Source: Deltaproteobacteria bacterium (GTDB lineage: Bacteria; Desulfobacterota; Anaeroferrophillalia; Anaeroferrophillales; Tharpellaceae). Taken from it: 64,000 nucleotides of DNA. Of this stretch, positions 28,750-38,240 are shown piece by piece. The DNA lies in NCBI GenBank assembly GCA_016938065.1, contig JAFGVI010000118.1:40374-104373 (forward strand), in the 5' to 3' direction. The position numbers were made by a program, and so were the translations under genes. How positions within the stretch are numbered: the stretch's first letter is position 1; each line of letters starts with the position of its first letter. Under the pieces are notes generated by a model. It ran no database searches, was not told where the DNA came from, and saw only the letters and a program-made list of their open reading frames with translations.

Positions 28750-29433
28750 ATGTCAAAAGGGAAAATATCCGTACGGCGTGAGTTACGCGAACCTGACGCC
28801 TTCGTCAAAACCACATATACGGTTCTCGACTATTGTAAAAAGCACCTGAAAGTGATCTCGATTACAGCGGTAATCGCGGTTATCGCCGGAGCGACGGCAA
28901 TCGGTTCATTCTGGTATTCCAGCGATCGAAACCACAAGGCCCAGCTGTTATTGAACCAGGCCCTGACTGCCCTGCAGAACCAACCGGCTGAAAACCAGGC
29001 TGAAGCCAGCCAGCAACTCAGCACCATCATCACGACATACAAGAGCACCAGTGTTGAACCTGTGGCCGGCTACCTCTACGCCAACCAGCAATATCGGGCC
29101 GGGGCTTTACCAGAAGCCGCCGATCTCTATCAGAGCAATGATAAAAATGTCACCCGGCAACTTAAGGATCTTGAGCAGCTGGGCATCGCCACCATCTCTT
29201 TTCAGCAGAACAACTTTGACCGGACTATCTCGATCCTTGAACAGCTGCAGACCGGACGCAGTTTTATCAATGAAGATCTCTACATTCTTCTGGGTCTCAG
29301 CTATGAAAAAAGCAAGCAGCCGGAAAAAGCCATCGCTACTTATGAAAACATGATTCAGCTGCTGCAGAACTCAGTCTTTAAACCCTGGGCGGAGGAACGT
29401 CTGCTCAACCTGCGAAACCCGGTAAAATCATAG
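28750..29433 (+). CDS. Membrane-anchored TPR protein, YfgM type
   Basis: 227 residues. Cytoplasmic N-terminus, one membrane helix at about 35-57 (VISITAVIAVIAGATAIGSF), then a periplasmic TPR-like domain: repeats around ALTALQNQPAEN, YLYANQQYRAGALPEAADLY, ISFQQNNFDRTISILEQL and LGLSYEKSKQPEKAIATYE. This topology and the repeats match the YfgM/ancillary SecYEG-translocon or BamB-neighbour family. Followed by a terminator, then a second TPR gene. Confidence 0.82.
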   Translation: MSKGKISVRRELREPDAFVKTTYTVLDYCKKHLKVISITAVIAVIAGATAIGSFWYSSDRNHKAQLLLNQALTALQNQPAENQAEASQQLSTIITTYKSTSVEPVAGYLYANQQYRAGALPEAADLYQSNDKNVTRQLKDLEQLGIATISFQQNNFDRTISILEQLQTGRSFINEDLYILLGLSYEKSKQPEKAIATYENMIQLLQNSVFKPWAEERLLNLRNPVKS

Positions 29434-29491
29434 CGGTTTATGCAATAAATCAGAGTAATACCGCATTACTCCTGAAACACTTTTTCGGAAC

Positions 29492-29511
29492 AGCCCTCAG
29501 CCATGAGGGCT
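29492..29511 (+). terminator. Rho-independent terminator
   Basis: 8-bp stem AGCCCTCA/TGAGGGCT with a 4-base loop, followed by TATCTTTTTTATTT. Lies between the two TPR genes. Confidence 0.85.
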
Positions 29512-29530
29512 TATCTTTTTTATTTATCCT

Positions 29531-30340
29531 ATGCCGCAGTCAACCGACAGCCCCCAGTTTTTTTTCCGCAGCTGCGCTGCAAAGATCACCCTGGCCATAG
29601 CTGTTCTGGGCTGCTTAGTGGGGGGAGCGGGCTGCAGCCACAACAATCCTCCAGGCAAAGCCCAGCTCTCTGATGAATTCTATCAGAATCTGCTGGTCGC
29701 TTTTGCAGCCCGGGATTACAATCGGGTAAAAGATGGCTTGCTTAAAATAAACGATGCCGGTATCGCGGATAAACGCACTCTCTACCTTGGAGCACTGCTC
29801 GCCCTGATTGAACAAAATCAGGAAAAGGCCGTCCTTGATCTTAAAGATGCCCTGGTTCTTGATCCTGACTACGGCGAAGCACATAACACGCTCGGCACAG
29901 TCTATCTGCAGCAAAAACAGTTTGCTGCGGCCGAAACGGAATTTCTGGAAGCCGCCGGCAACCCCCATTACCAGACCCCGGAAAAAGCTTACCACAACCT
30001 CGGTAATCTTTACCAATTACAGAATCAGCAAGACCAGGCCGCAAGCTGCTACCTGAAAGCTCTGGAGTTGCAGCCAAACTATTTTCCCTCCCACTACGAA
30101 CTCAGCCAGCTCTATGCGGCCTCCGGCAAACTTGAACTGGCAGCTCAGGAGAGTGAAAAAGCGCGTCAGCTTTCCCCTGAGCATCCCGGGGTATGGCTCC
30201 AGATCGGAAAAATTGAAGCGGCCCGAAACAATCCAGACGCTGCAGCGGCGGCGTTTAAAGAGGTTATGAAACTTCAGCCCGAAGGTTTTTTTGCGGATCA
30301 AGCCACCGTTGAACTGAAACGCCTGCCGGAATCACGTTAA
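29531..30340 (+). CDS. TPR-repeat lipoprotein
   Basis: 269 residues. Signal peptide ends in the lipobox LVGGAGC (about residues 29-35). At least four TPRs follow, e.g. AHNTLGTVYLQQKQFAAAET, KAYHNLGNLYQLQNQQDQAA, SHYELSQLYAASGKLELAAQ and VWLQIGKIEAARNNPDAAAA. Similar to PilF/PilW-type pilotins and other TPR lipoproteins, but no pilus genes are near. Likely a periplasmic or outer-membrane scaffold. Confidence 0.82.
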   Translation: MPQSTDSPQFFFRSCAAKITLAIAVLGCLVGGAGCSHNNPPGKAQLSDEFYQNLLVAFAARDYNRVKDGLLKINDAGIADKRTLYLGALLALIEQNQEKAVLDLKDALVLDPDYGEAHNTLGTVYLQQKQFAAAETEFLEAAGNPHYQTPEKAYHNLGNLYQLQNQQDQAASCYLKALELQPNYFPSHYELSQLYAASGKLELAAQESEKARQLSPEHPGVWLQIGKIEAARNNPDAAAAAFKEVMKLQPEGFFADQATVELKRLPESR

Positions 30341-30430
30341 GCGGTAAGACAAAATGCAGTACCGGCGCGAATCCGCCTTCTTTCTTTAACGTACTGTACT
30401 AATTAAAAAATTCTCAGGAATTCAGCAAAC

Positions 30431-31924
30431 ATGAATCAAGACAGTGAAAACAGCTTACGTCAGCAGCGCATCATTAAACTGGAACAGCTCCGAGAGCTGG
30501 GAGTCAACCCTTTTGCCAATGATTTTACCCCTTCAAGCACCGCTGCCGAAGTGCTTAAGGAATATAACGAACATGACGTCCACACTTTGGAAGCAACCGC
30601 TCACCCGGTTGCGGTTGCCGGAAGGATTATCTCCCTCAGGCTCTTCGGCAAAGCCGCTTTCGCCCACCTGCAGGATCGCAGTGGAAAAGTGCAGGCCTAT
30701 ATCCGCAAAGATCTGATCGACGAGGAAAATTTCAAGGTCTTTAAACTTCTCGACATCGGCGATACCATTGGGGTCAGCGGCACGGTTTTCAAAACCAGAA
30801 CCGGTGAAATCACAATCCAGGTGGCAACGCTTAAAATTCTGACTAAAGCCCTGCGCCCACTGCCGGAAAAGTGGCACGGCCTGAAAGATATCGAAACCCG
30901 TTACCGGCAGCGTTATGTCGATCTGATTGTCAATCAGGAGGTTCGGGAAACCTTTGTCAAAAGAACTAGGATTATCGATATTATCAGAAATTTTTTCAAG
31001 GAAAGAGATTTTCTTGAGGTCGAAACTCCGATGATGCAGGCCGTTGCCGGAGGTGCTACCGCCCGACCTTTCACAACGCATCATAATGCCTTGAACCTGG
31101 ATTTGAGCCTTCGGATCGCACCTGAATTATACCTTAAGAGACTGGTGGTCGGCGGCTTTGAAAGAGTCTTTGAAATCAACCGCAACTTCCGCAACGAAGG
31201 GATCTCGATCAAGCACAATCCCGAATTTACCATGATTGAATTCTATCAGGCTTACGCGACCTACCTCGACCTGATGAGTCTGACCGAAGAGCTTTTCGTC
31301 ACCATCTGCCGTAGCCTGAACAACCACGACACCATCGTCTATCAGGGTCAGGAATTAAATTTCACTCCCCCCTGGGATCACCTGACCGTTATTGAAGCAA
31401 TAGAAAAATATACCGGCATTGACACCCTGAAACTGCAGAGTCTGGAGAGTCTGCTGAGTTTGGTCGATGCCATGGGCCTGGAATTAACCCCGGCAGAAAG
31501 AACCGTTCACGGTAAATGTTTAATGAAAATCTTTGATGAAAAAGTCGAAGCCCAGCTTATTCAGCCGACCTTCATCACCGATTATCCTGTATCGATTTCA
31601 CCACTTTCACGAAGAAATGAATCCAACCCCGAGGTCACCGACCGCTTTGAACTTTTCATTGCCGGCCGTGAAATGGCCAACGCCTTCTCCGAGCTTAATG
31701 ACCCCCTTGACCAGAGAGAACGTTTTGAACAGCAGCTGCGCGACAAGGCTGCCGGTGATCTGGAAGCGCACCAGTTTGATGGTGACTATTTAAGAGCTCT
31801 GGAATACGGCCTGCCGCCCACTGCGGGTGAAGGCATCGGCATCGACCGGCTGGTGATGCTGTTTACAGATGCCGCCTCCATCCGCGACGTCATTCTTTTT
31901 CCGCTTCTTAAACCGGAACAGTAA
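30431..31924 (+). CDS. lysS: Lysyl-tRNA synthetase, class II
   Basis: 497 residues. OB-fold anticodon domain (about 50-160) with GRIISLRLFGKAAFAHLQD; class II motif 2 in 'FRNEGISIKHNPEFTMIEFY' (split: FRNEGIS, HNPEFTMIEFYQAYA); motif 3 'GIGIDRLVMLFTD'. It is followed within 12 bases by the lolC/E-like permease, an association seen in many delta-proteobacteria. Confidence 0.98.
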   Translation: MNQDSENSLRQQRIIKLEQLRELGVNPFANDFTPSSTAAEVLKEYNEHDVHTLEATAHPVAVAGRIISLRLFGKAAFAHLQDRSGKVQAYIRKDLIDEENFKVFKLLDIGDTIGVSGTVFKTRTGEITIQVATLKILTKALRPLPEKWHGLKDIETRYRQRYVDLIVNQEVRETFVKRTRIIDIIRNFFKERDFLEVETPMMQAVAGGATARPFTTHHNALNLDLSLRIAPELYLKRLVVGGFERVFEINRNFRNEGISIKHNPEFTMIEFYQAYATYLDLMSLTEELFVTICRSLNNHDTIVYQGQELNFTPPWDHLTVIEAIEKYTGIDTLKLQSLESLLSLVDAMGLELTPAERTVHGKCLMKIFDEKVEAQLIQPTFITDYPVSISPLSRRNESNPEVTDRFELFIAGREMANAFSELNDPLDQRERFEQQLRDKAAGDLEAHQFDGDYLRALEYGLPPTAGEGIGIDRLVMLFTDAASIRDVILFPLLKPEQ

Positions 31925-31936
31925 AGGCTTCTTACT

Positions 31937-33172
31937 TTGCGGTTTGAACTTTTCGTAGCCCTGCGCCACCTGCTGGCCCGCCGGAAACAGGTCTTTATCT
32001 CCCTGATCTCCCTGATCTCGATATTGGGCATTGCCCTCGGGGTCATGGCTTTGGTCGTGGTTATCGCGGTGATGAGCGGTTTTGAAAAAGAGTTAAAGCA
32101 GAAAATACTTGGCAACACGGCCCATATCATGGTCATGAAATATGGCGGAGGCATCAGCGGCTACCAGAAAATAACCGAAAATATCAAACAGATTGCCGAA
32201 GTTGAAGAAGCGGCTCCCTTCGTTTTCAATCAGGCAATGCTGACTCACGGCCGCCAGGTCAGTGGAGCCGGGGTTCGCGGCATTGAACAGGGCAGTGACC
32301 CCCTGCGCCTGAAACTCGAAAAAATGCTGGTTGACGGGCACTTTTTCTCCCCTCCCGGCTCGCTTCCGGTCACCAGCCCGCCGGAGATCATTCTGGGCAG
32401 TGAACTGGCCAAAAACATCGGTGTCAGAAGCGGTTCCGACCTGCGTCTGATCGCCCCCAGCGGCTCACCCACCCCGATGGGTCTGGTACCCAGAATGCAG
32501 CGTTTTAAAGTTATCGGCACTTATACGTCGGGCATGTATCAGTATGACTCGGCGCTGGCCTATACCACTCTGGGCGCAGCCCAAAAATTTTTTGCGATGC
32601 CGGATCAGGTAACCGGCATCGCCGTAGAGATCAAAAAACTCTATGAAGCCGGAAGCATCGCTGAAAAAATTCAGCAGAAACTTTCCTATCCTTACTGGGC
32701 CCGGGATTGGATCAGCATGAACCGCAACCTTTTTACCGCTTTGAAACTCGAACGCGTCACCATGTTCGTTATTCTGGCACTGATCATCATGGTTGCCGCG
32801 TTTAATATTATCTCGACCCTGATCATGGTCGTCATGGAAAAGCACAAAGAGATTGCCATCCTCAAAACCATGGGGCTCTCTTCCCTGCGCATCATGCGCA
32901 TCTTTGTCTGGGAAGGTATGATTATCGGCACTGCCGGCACTATTCTCGGTCTGACCGGTTCCCTGATTCTCTGCGAAATCCTTAAACGCTATGATTTTAT
33001 CACGCTGCCGGGTGATGTCTACTATTTTGAAACCTCTCTGCCAGTGGACCTGCAGCTCTATCATCTCGTCAGCACTGCAGCCTTGTCCCTGATCCTCTGT
33101 TTTGGTGCAACCCTCTACCCTTCATTCCGCGCTTCCCGTTTACTGCCGGCCGAAGCTTTACGCTACGAATAG
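31937..33172 (+). CDS. Lipoprotein-releasing ABC transporter permease (LolC/LolE)
   Basis: 411 residues from TTG 31937, the only start near the conserved N-terminus RFELFVALRHLLARRK. One N-terminal membrane helix (LISLISILGIALGVMALVV), a large periplasmic domain, and three C-terminal helices with MEKHKEIAILKTMGLSS, the coupling-helix signature of MacB/LolCE permeases. Extracts lipoproteins from the inner membrane for LolA. Only one permease gene is present, so it may act as a homodimer (LolF-like role). Confidence 0.93.
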   Translation: MRFELFVALRHLLARRKQVFISLISLISILGIALGVMALVVVIAVMSGFEKELKQKILGNTAHIMVMKYGGGISGYQKITENIKQIAEVEEAAPFVFNQAMLTHGRQVSGAGVRGIEQGSDPLRLKLEKMLVDGHFFSPPGSLPVTSPPEIILGSELAKNIGVRSGSDLRLIAPSGSPTPMGLVPRMQRFKVIGTYTSGMYQYDSALAYTTLGAAQKFFAMPDQVTGIAVEIKKLYEAGSIAEKIQQKLSYPYWARDWISMNRNLFTALKLERVTMFVILALIIMVAAFNIISTLIMVVMEKHKEIAILKTMGLSSLRIMRIFVWEGMIIGTAGTILGLTGSLILCEILKRYDFITLPGDVYYFETSLPVDLQLYHLVSTAALSLILCFGATLYPSFRASRLLPAEALRYE

Positions 33173-33181
33173 AGGCTTTAG

Positions 33182-34036
33182 ATGAACAGCGACCGCAAAA
33201 ACCAGCATTGTGCAGCGGATACGAATCACCTCTCTCGCAACCCCCTGGAAAACAAAGAGAAAAATCTGCGCTCTCAGATAAACCTGGCCCGAACCCAGCT
33301 CAGCCAGGGGAAAAAACAAGAGGGCCTTGAAACTTATTTTAAGATTGCGGCCGAGATGGTCTTAATCGCTGAAGTCAGTAAAGCCACGGCCATCTACAAA
33401 CTGATCTTAAAAGAAGAGCCCGCCAACCCCATGGCCCTGGCTTTTTTAAGTACGCTTTATCACAATCAGGGACTCGACGCCGAAGTGCTGCAGCTTAACA
33501 CCCGGGAAAACAACAAAAGTTCGGTTACGGAAAATCTTCCCGCAGAACTCCAGCAACTGCTGATTTACGCTTTAAGGCCGCTGTTTTTCACCGAATCCAG
33601 CCCTGAGCCGGCCCGGCTCTCACAGATTGCTCAGATCTTTAAGATCAGCAAATTTTCGCCCGGTGAGCTGATTCTCAAAGAGGGGGAAAACAACCAGACC
33701 CTCTATGTTATTCTTGACGGCAAAATCAAAATCAGCTGCGGCAATCGCGAAGCCACCGGTGAAATTCCCATCACCACCCTTGCGGCCGGTGATTTTTTCG
33801 GCGAATTCTCACTTCTGACCGGAGAAACCGCCAGTGCTGATGTCAGAGCTCAGACCGCGGGATGGCTGGCCAGTGTTAAACGTCAGGAAGTCGACCGTCT
33901 GGCCGTGCACTTTCCTGAATTTCTGCCCCGGATTCTTGAATCCTTCAGAATCCGTAAACAACGACTGCTGATCCAGAAAATCAATGGCTACGCATCCGGA
34001 ACCGCCGCCGACAGTTCAGGAGAAGGTCTTGATTAA
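33182..34036 (+). CDS. Cyclic-nucleotide-binding-domain protein with TPR-like N-terminus
   Basis: 284 residues. N-terminal helical repeat (INLARTQLSQGKKQEGLETY, VSKATAIYKLILKEEP). C-terminal cNMP-binding fold at about 145-265: FKISKFSPGELILKEGENNQ, LYVILDGKIKI, AAGDFFGEFSLLTGE (phosphate-binding cassette) and TASADVRA. The canonical Arg-Ala of cAMP-binding cassettes is replaced by TASADV, so cAMP binding is doubtful. No output domain. It is inserted between lolC/E and lolD and overlaps lolD, an odd place that suggests a role in the lipoprotein-export operon. Confidence 0.85.
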   Translation: MNSDRKNQHCAADTNHLSRNPLENKEKNLRSQINLARTQLSQGKKQEGLETYFKIAAEMVLIAEVSKATAIYKLILKEEPANPMALAFLSTLYHNQGLDAEVLQLNTRENNKSSVTENLPAELQQLLIYALRPLFFTESSPEPARLSQIAQIFKISKFSPGELILKEGENNQTLYVILDGKIKISCGNREATGEIPITTLAAGDFFGEFSLLTGETASADVRAQTAGWLASVKRQEVDRLAVHFPEFLPRILESFRIRKQRLLIQKINGYASGTAADSSGEGLD

Positions 34037-34697
34037 AACGATTGCCCTAAAAAAAAGTTTTTTTCTCGACAAACGGGAGATATCCGTTTTAAAAGGGATT
34101 GACCTTACAATTGCGGCGGGTGAGCGTATTGCTATCTGTGGAGAATCGGGAGCCGGTAAAAGCACCTTACTGCAGATTATCGGTTCCCTGGACAAACCGA
34201 GCAGTGGCAGCGTCAGTTTTGCCGGAGTGGATATTTTTTCACGTTCGGAACGGGAACTGGCCAGATGGCGCAATTCGGCTCTCGGTTTTGTTTTTCAGTT
34301 TCACCATCTGCTGCCCGAATTCAGCGCCCTGGAAAACGTTATGACGCCGGCCCTGATCAACGGCATATCGATGTCTGAGGCTCGCGGGATGGCAAACCTG
34401 CTCCTGCAGAAAGTTGGTCTCGCGGCGAGAACAGGTCATAAACCGGGAGAACTGTCCGGCGGAGAACAACAGCGGGTAGCTTTGGCTCGTGCTTTGATCA
34501 TGCGGCCTGAAGCCGTACTGGCCGACGAACCGACCGGCAACCTTGATGCCGGAACCAGCGACGAAATTGTCGCGCTGCTGATGGAATGTAACCGGGAATT
34601 CAACACAACCCTGCTGCTGGTCACCCATAGCCAACGTTTAGCCCAGCAGATGGATCGTACTATTTTTATTGAAAATGGCATCATCCTGGAATCCTGA
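34029..34697 (+). CDS. lolD: Lipoprotein-releasing ABC transporter ATPase LolD
   Basis: 222 residues from TTG 34029, chosen because AGGAGAAGG precedes it and the sequence LIKTIALKKSF is the family start; the frame continues upstream only within the previous gene. Walker A GESGAGKST, signature [14 protein letters not shown], Walker [12 protein letters not shown], switch His in VTHS. Energises the LolC/E permease encoded two genes upstream. Confidence 0.95.
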   Translation: MIKTIALKKSFFLDKREISVLKGIDLTIAAGERIAICGESGAGKSTLLQIIGSLDKPSSGSVSFAGVDIFSRSERELARWRNSALGFVFQFHHLLPEFSALENVMTPALINGISMSEARGMANLLLQKVGLAARTGHKPGELSGGEQQRVALARALIMRPEAVLADEPTGNLDAGTSDEIVALLMECNREFNTTLLLVTHSQRLAQQMDRTIFIENGIILES

Positions 34698-34714
34698 AGG
34701 AAAACCGGCATTTT

Positions 34715-37042
34715 ATGTTTAAAAGCAAAGTGAGCTCCATATCTGCAGCAAAATATAATCGTCTGACTCTGACGCTTGCCCTGCTGGGTTTGCTGCTGCT
34801 TTGGTCCATACCCTGCGGGCAGTTGCGCGCGGCTGAAGATGAAGGCAACCCCGCCGGAGAGAAAGTTCTCAGCATTGTCGTCCTGGGCAACCAGAAGGTT
34901 ACCAAAGATACGATAACCGACAAGATGAAAACCAAAGTCGGCGATCAGCTGTCAGCCAGCGTCCTCGATCAGGATCTCAAAGATCTTTACAGTTTAGGTT
35001 TTTTTGACAACCTGATGGTCAATTTAACTGATCTTCGGGACGGAGTTGAAGTTGCCGTTATCGTCGTTGAAAAACCAACCATCAACGCCATTGTTCTGAA
35101 AGGCAATAAAAAGATAGAGCGTAAGGATCTGCTGAAAGAGATCACCCTGCATACCTTCAACATCCTCAATGAAGAACGCCTCAAGGAGAGCCTGGAAAAA
35201 CTGAAAGCTTTCTACCGCGAGAAGGGTTTCTATTCGGTTCGAATTAAAACGAAAACCGTAAAATCCGGAAAAAGCAATGTCCAGGTTATTTTTATTATCG
35301 ATGAAGGGCCCAAGTGTTACGTCAAAAAAATCCGCTTTCATGGCAACGATAACTTCAGCGCCTGGAGCCTCCGGCGTAAGATTCAGACCAAAACCTACAA
35401 CTTCTTTCTCAGCTGGGCCACTGATGCCGGTATCCTCAAAAAAGACCAGCTCGAAAATGATGCCAAACTCCTTAAATCATTTTATTTAAGCGAAGGTTAT
35501 GTCCAGGTTCGGGTAAGTAAGCCGAAAATCACACTGGATGACAATCGAAAATGGATTTACATCGATTTCGATATCGATGAGGGCAAAATCTTCACAATGG
35601 GCAAAGTCGAAATTGTTGACCCGGAAAGTGAAGCCGAGATAACCGACAACCTGCTTAAAGTGCTTAAGGGAAAAAGCGGAAAGAATTTCAGCAATCTCGA
35701 CCTGCAGAGTGATATCGAAACCCTTTCAACTTTTTTTGCCGACCGGGGCTACGCCTATGTTGATATTGACCCACAAACCAATATCAACCCGGAAAAACGC
35801 ATAATTGATGTTTCCTATCATATTACCCGAGGCACCAAATTTCTCTTCGGACGCATCAATATCGGCGGCAATACTAAAACTCGCGACAAAGTTATTCGCC
35901 GGGAACTGCGTTTTGCCGAAGGTGATCTCTTCAGCGGCTCGGCTCTCAAACGCAGCCGCGAAAGAATAAACAATACTCAGTTTTTCTCGGAAGCCGACAT
36001 TCAGACGGTGCAGAACGATAATGAAACCATTGATGTCAACGTCAAGGTGGTTGAAGGCTCAACCGGGGCTTTCAGTATCGGGCTCGGCTACAGCACCGTT
36101 GACAGCATTATCGGTGTGGCCAACATTTCGCAGAAAAACTGGCTTGGTAAAGGACTTGACGCAACCTTCAATGTTGAACTCTCGGGTTCCCGGCAGTTCT
36201 ATAATATCGGCCTGACCGACCCCTATTTCCTGGACATGAACATGAGCTCAGGCATCAATCTCTATAATGAAGAGTATGAATATGATGCCTATTACACCTC
36301 TCAGCAGGGATTTCGCCTCTCTTTCGGCAAACCGATCGACGAATACACCAGCTGGTCGGCCGGTTATCGCTGGGAAAAAGTTAAAATTTTCAATATCAGT
36401 TCAACCGCATCCGACTATATCAGGGATGAGGAAGGAACAACAAGCACCAGCCAGGTTTTCGTCTCACTCTCCCGCGACAAGCGCGATAACTTTCTCTTTC
36501 CGACCCGCGGCTATAAACTCAAAGGTACCTTAGTTTTTGCCGGCGGCCCTTTAGGTTTTGATAACGATTTTTACAAAGTCATTCTTGAAGGACATAAATT
36601 TTACCCTTTCAAATGGGGCAGCGCCTTTCATCTCTGGGGACTTATGGGCTACGCCGACGGTTATGGAGGTCAGGATCTGCCGCTCTATGAGCGTTTTTAT
36701 GTCGGAAGCCTAAAAACGGTTCGGGGCTTTGATTTCGGCGAAGCCGGACCCGAAGACGAAAACGGCGATGTCATCGGCGGCACCAAAGAGATAATTTTAA
36801 GCGCGGAATGGATTTTCCCGCTGCTTAAAGACATGGGCCTTAAGGGTGTTATTTTCTATGATGCGGGAAAAGCCTTTGATGATGATGAAAATTTAAGTTT
36901 TGATTTGCGTCAGAGTGTGGGCTTCGGCATTCGCTGGAAATCACCGATGGGCCCGCTGCGCGTGGAATGGGGCTTTAACTTAGGACCCGAAGATGATGAA
37001 AAGAGCAGTGTCTGGGACTTCTCGGTGGGAACCTTCTTTTAG
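34715..37042 (+). CDS. bamA: Outer-membrane protein assembly factor BamA
   Basis: 775 residues. Signal peptide at about 15-42 (LALLGLLLLWSIPCGQLRA). Five POTRA domains (about 48-400) with phrases LSIVVLGNQKVTKDTI, AIVLKGNKKIERKDLL and GRINIGGNTKTRDKV. The 16-strand barrel follows and ends in an aromatic C-terminus (FSVGTFF). The conserved loop-6 motif VRGFDFGEAG stands for the usual VRGF. Inserts beta-barrels into the outer membrane. Followed by the skp-like chaperone gene. Confidence 0.97.
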   Translation: MFKSKVSSISAAKYNRLTLTLALLGLLLLWSIPCGQLRAAEDEGNPAGEKVLSIVVLGNQKVTKDTITDKMKTKVGDQLSASVLDQDLKDLYSLGFFDNLMVNLTDLRDGVEVAVIVVEKPTINAIVLKGNKKIERKDLLKEITLHTFNILNEERLKESLEKLKAFYREKGFYSVRIKTKTVKSGKSNVQVIFIIDEGPKCYVKKIRFHGNDNFSAWSLRRKIQTKTYNFFLSWATDAGILKKDQLENDAKLLKSFYLSEGYVQVRVSKPKITLDDNRKWIYIDFDIDEGKIFTMGKVEIVDPESEAEITDNLLKVLKGKSGKNFSNLDLQSDIETLSTFFADRGYAYVDIDPQTNINPEKRIIDVSYHITRGTKFLFGRINIGGNTKTRDKVIRRELRFAEGDLFSGSALKRSRERINNTQFFSEADIQTVQNDNETIDVNVKVVEGSTGAFSIGLGYSTVDSIIGVANISQKNWLGKGLDATFNVELSGSRQFYNIGLTDPYFLDMNMSSGINLYNEEYEYDAYYTSQQGFRLSFGKPIDEYTSWSAGYRWEKVKIFNISSTASDYIRDEEGTTSTSQVFVSLSRDKRDNFLFPTRGYKLKGTLVFAGGPLGFDNDFYKVILEGHKFYPFKWGSAFHLWGLMGYADGYGGQDLPLYERFYVGSLKTVRGFDFGEAGPEDENGDVIGGTKEIILSAEWIFPLLKDMGLKGVIFYDAGKAFDDDENLSFDLRQSVGFGIRWKSPMGPLRVEWGFNLGPEDDEKSSVWDFSVGTFF

Positions 37043-37124
37043 GGACACGGCGTTCTGATAAGCTATGCGATGAATTAAAAAACATATTAAGCAACCCTTA
37101 ACTTATTACCAAGGAGTAGAAAAA

Positions 37125-37685
37125 ATGAAAAAAATTTTCTGGATCACAACAATTGTCATAGGCATGCTGTTTACAGGCCTGGTATCAGTATATGCTGCAG
37201 ACTCCGGTTTCAAATTCGGCTATATCGATCTGCAGAAAGTTATGGCCCTCTCCAGTCAGGGAGAAATTGCCAAAGGTAAAATGCAGGCCAAACAGGAAGA
37301 GCTTCGGGCGGAAATGCAGACTAAACAGTCTGAAATTTCCGCTATGAAAGAGGAGATCGAACGTCAGGGCATGATGCTGAGCCCGGAAAAACGCCAGGAA
37401 AAAGAGAGCGACTACCAGAAAATGGTGCGTGATTTCAAAATTTTTGTTTCCGACTCGGAAAAAGATATGAAAGCCCTTGAGGGCGAATTCTTGAAAAAGA
37501 TGCTCAAAGAGCTTGAAGTCGTTACCGAAGAGTTCGGCAAATCCGGCAAATACCAGCTTATCCTGGAAAAGCGCAGCGGCATTATCTATGCGGATCAAGC
37601 GCATGACATTTCCGACGAACTCATCACGGCCTATAACAAGTGGGTTGAAAACAACCAGAAAGAGCAGAAAAAAGAGAAGAAATAG
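37125..37685 (+). CDS. OmpH/Skp-family periplasmic chaperone
   Basis: 186 residues. Signal peptide MKKIFWITTIVIGMLFTG to about residue 24. The mature part starts with FKFGYIDLQKVMALSSQGE and continues as a long charged coiled coil (about 50-150), the Skp fold that holds unfolded outer-membrane proteins. Strong ribosome-binding site AAGGAG. Directly after bamA, as usual. Confidence 0.93.
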   Translation: MKKIFWITTIVIGMLFTGLVSVYAADSGFKFGYIDLQKVMALSSQGEIAKGKMQAKQEELRAEMQTKQSEISAMKEEIERQGMMLSPEKRQEKESDYQKMVRDFKIFVSDSEKDMKALEGEFLKKMLKELEVVTEEFGKSGKYQLILEKRSGIIYADQAHDISDELITAYNKWVENNQKEQKKEKK

Positions 37686-37693
37686 GATAGATC

Positions 37694-38152
37694 ATGCAGC
37701 CTTCACCTCTGATGGATATTCAGCAGATCATGCGTTTTCTCCCGCATCGCTACCCCTTTCTGCTGGTTGATAAGATACTTGCCTTGACCCCGGGTGAAAG
37801 TATTGTCGGATGTAAAAATGTAACCGTCAATGAACCTTTTTTCGTCGGCCACTTTCCCTCCTTTCCGGTCATGCCGGGGGTCATGATTATTGAAGCCATG
37901 GCTCAGACCGGCGGCATTTTTGCGATGGACTCATTAAATGTAAAAGCCGGCGAAGATCCGTCCACTAAAATGTTTTTCATGAGCATTGACAAGGCCCGTT
38001 TCCGTAAACCGGTAATCCCGGGCGACACTTTGCTGATGACCATGGAGTTGATCAATCAGCGCCGTAACATCTGGAAATTTGCCGGCCGCGCCGAAGTCGA
38101 CGGAACACTGGTCAGCGAAGCCGAGATGATGGCCAGCATCAGCCGCAACTAA
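37694..38152 (+). CDS. fabZ: 3-hydroxyacyl-ACP dehydratase FabZ
   Basis: 152 residues. Hot-dog fold dehydratase of fatty-acid synthesis. Catalytic His in LPHRYPFLLVDKI and Glu in PGVMIIEAMAQTGG are present. Nine bases after the skp-like gene. In related clusters lpxD commonly sits between these two; here it is absent. Confidence 0.97.
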   Translation: MQPSPLMDIQQIMRFLPHRYPFLLVDKILALTPGESIVGCKNVTVNEPFFVGHFPSFPVMPGVMIIEAMAQTGGIFAMDSLNVKAGEDPSTKMFFMSIDKARFRKPVIPGDTLLMTMELINQRRNIWKFAGRAEVDGTLVSEAEMMASISRN

Positions 38153-38160
38153 TAATCAGA

Positions 38161-38211
38161 TAAACCAGCCGCCGGGACTTCCGTAACGAAAGTTTTCCGG
38201 TGGCTGGTTTA
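38161..38211 (+). terminator. Long hairpin between fabZ and lpxA
   Basis: 15-bp stem with a single G-U pair (38161-38175 with 38197-38211, TAAACCAGCCGCCGG), 21-base loop, followed by TTTTAA. It may terminate or attenuate transcription inside the operon. Confidence 0.75.
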
Positions 38212-38240
38212 TTTTAAGCCATCCGGAACAGAATACATTC

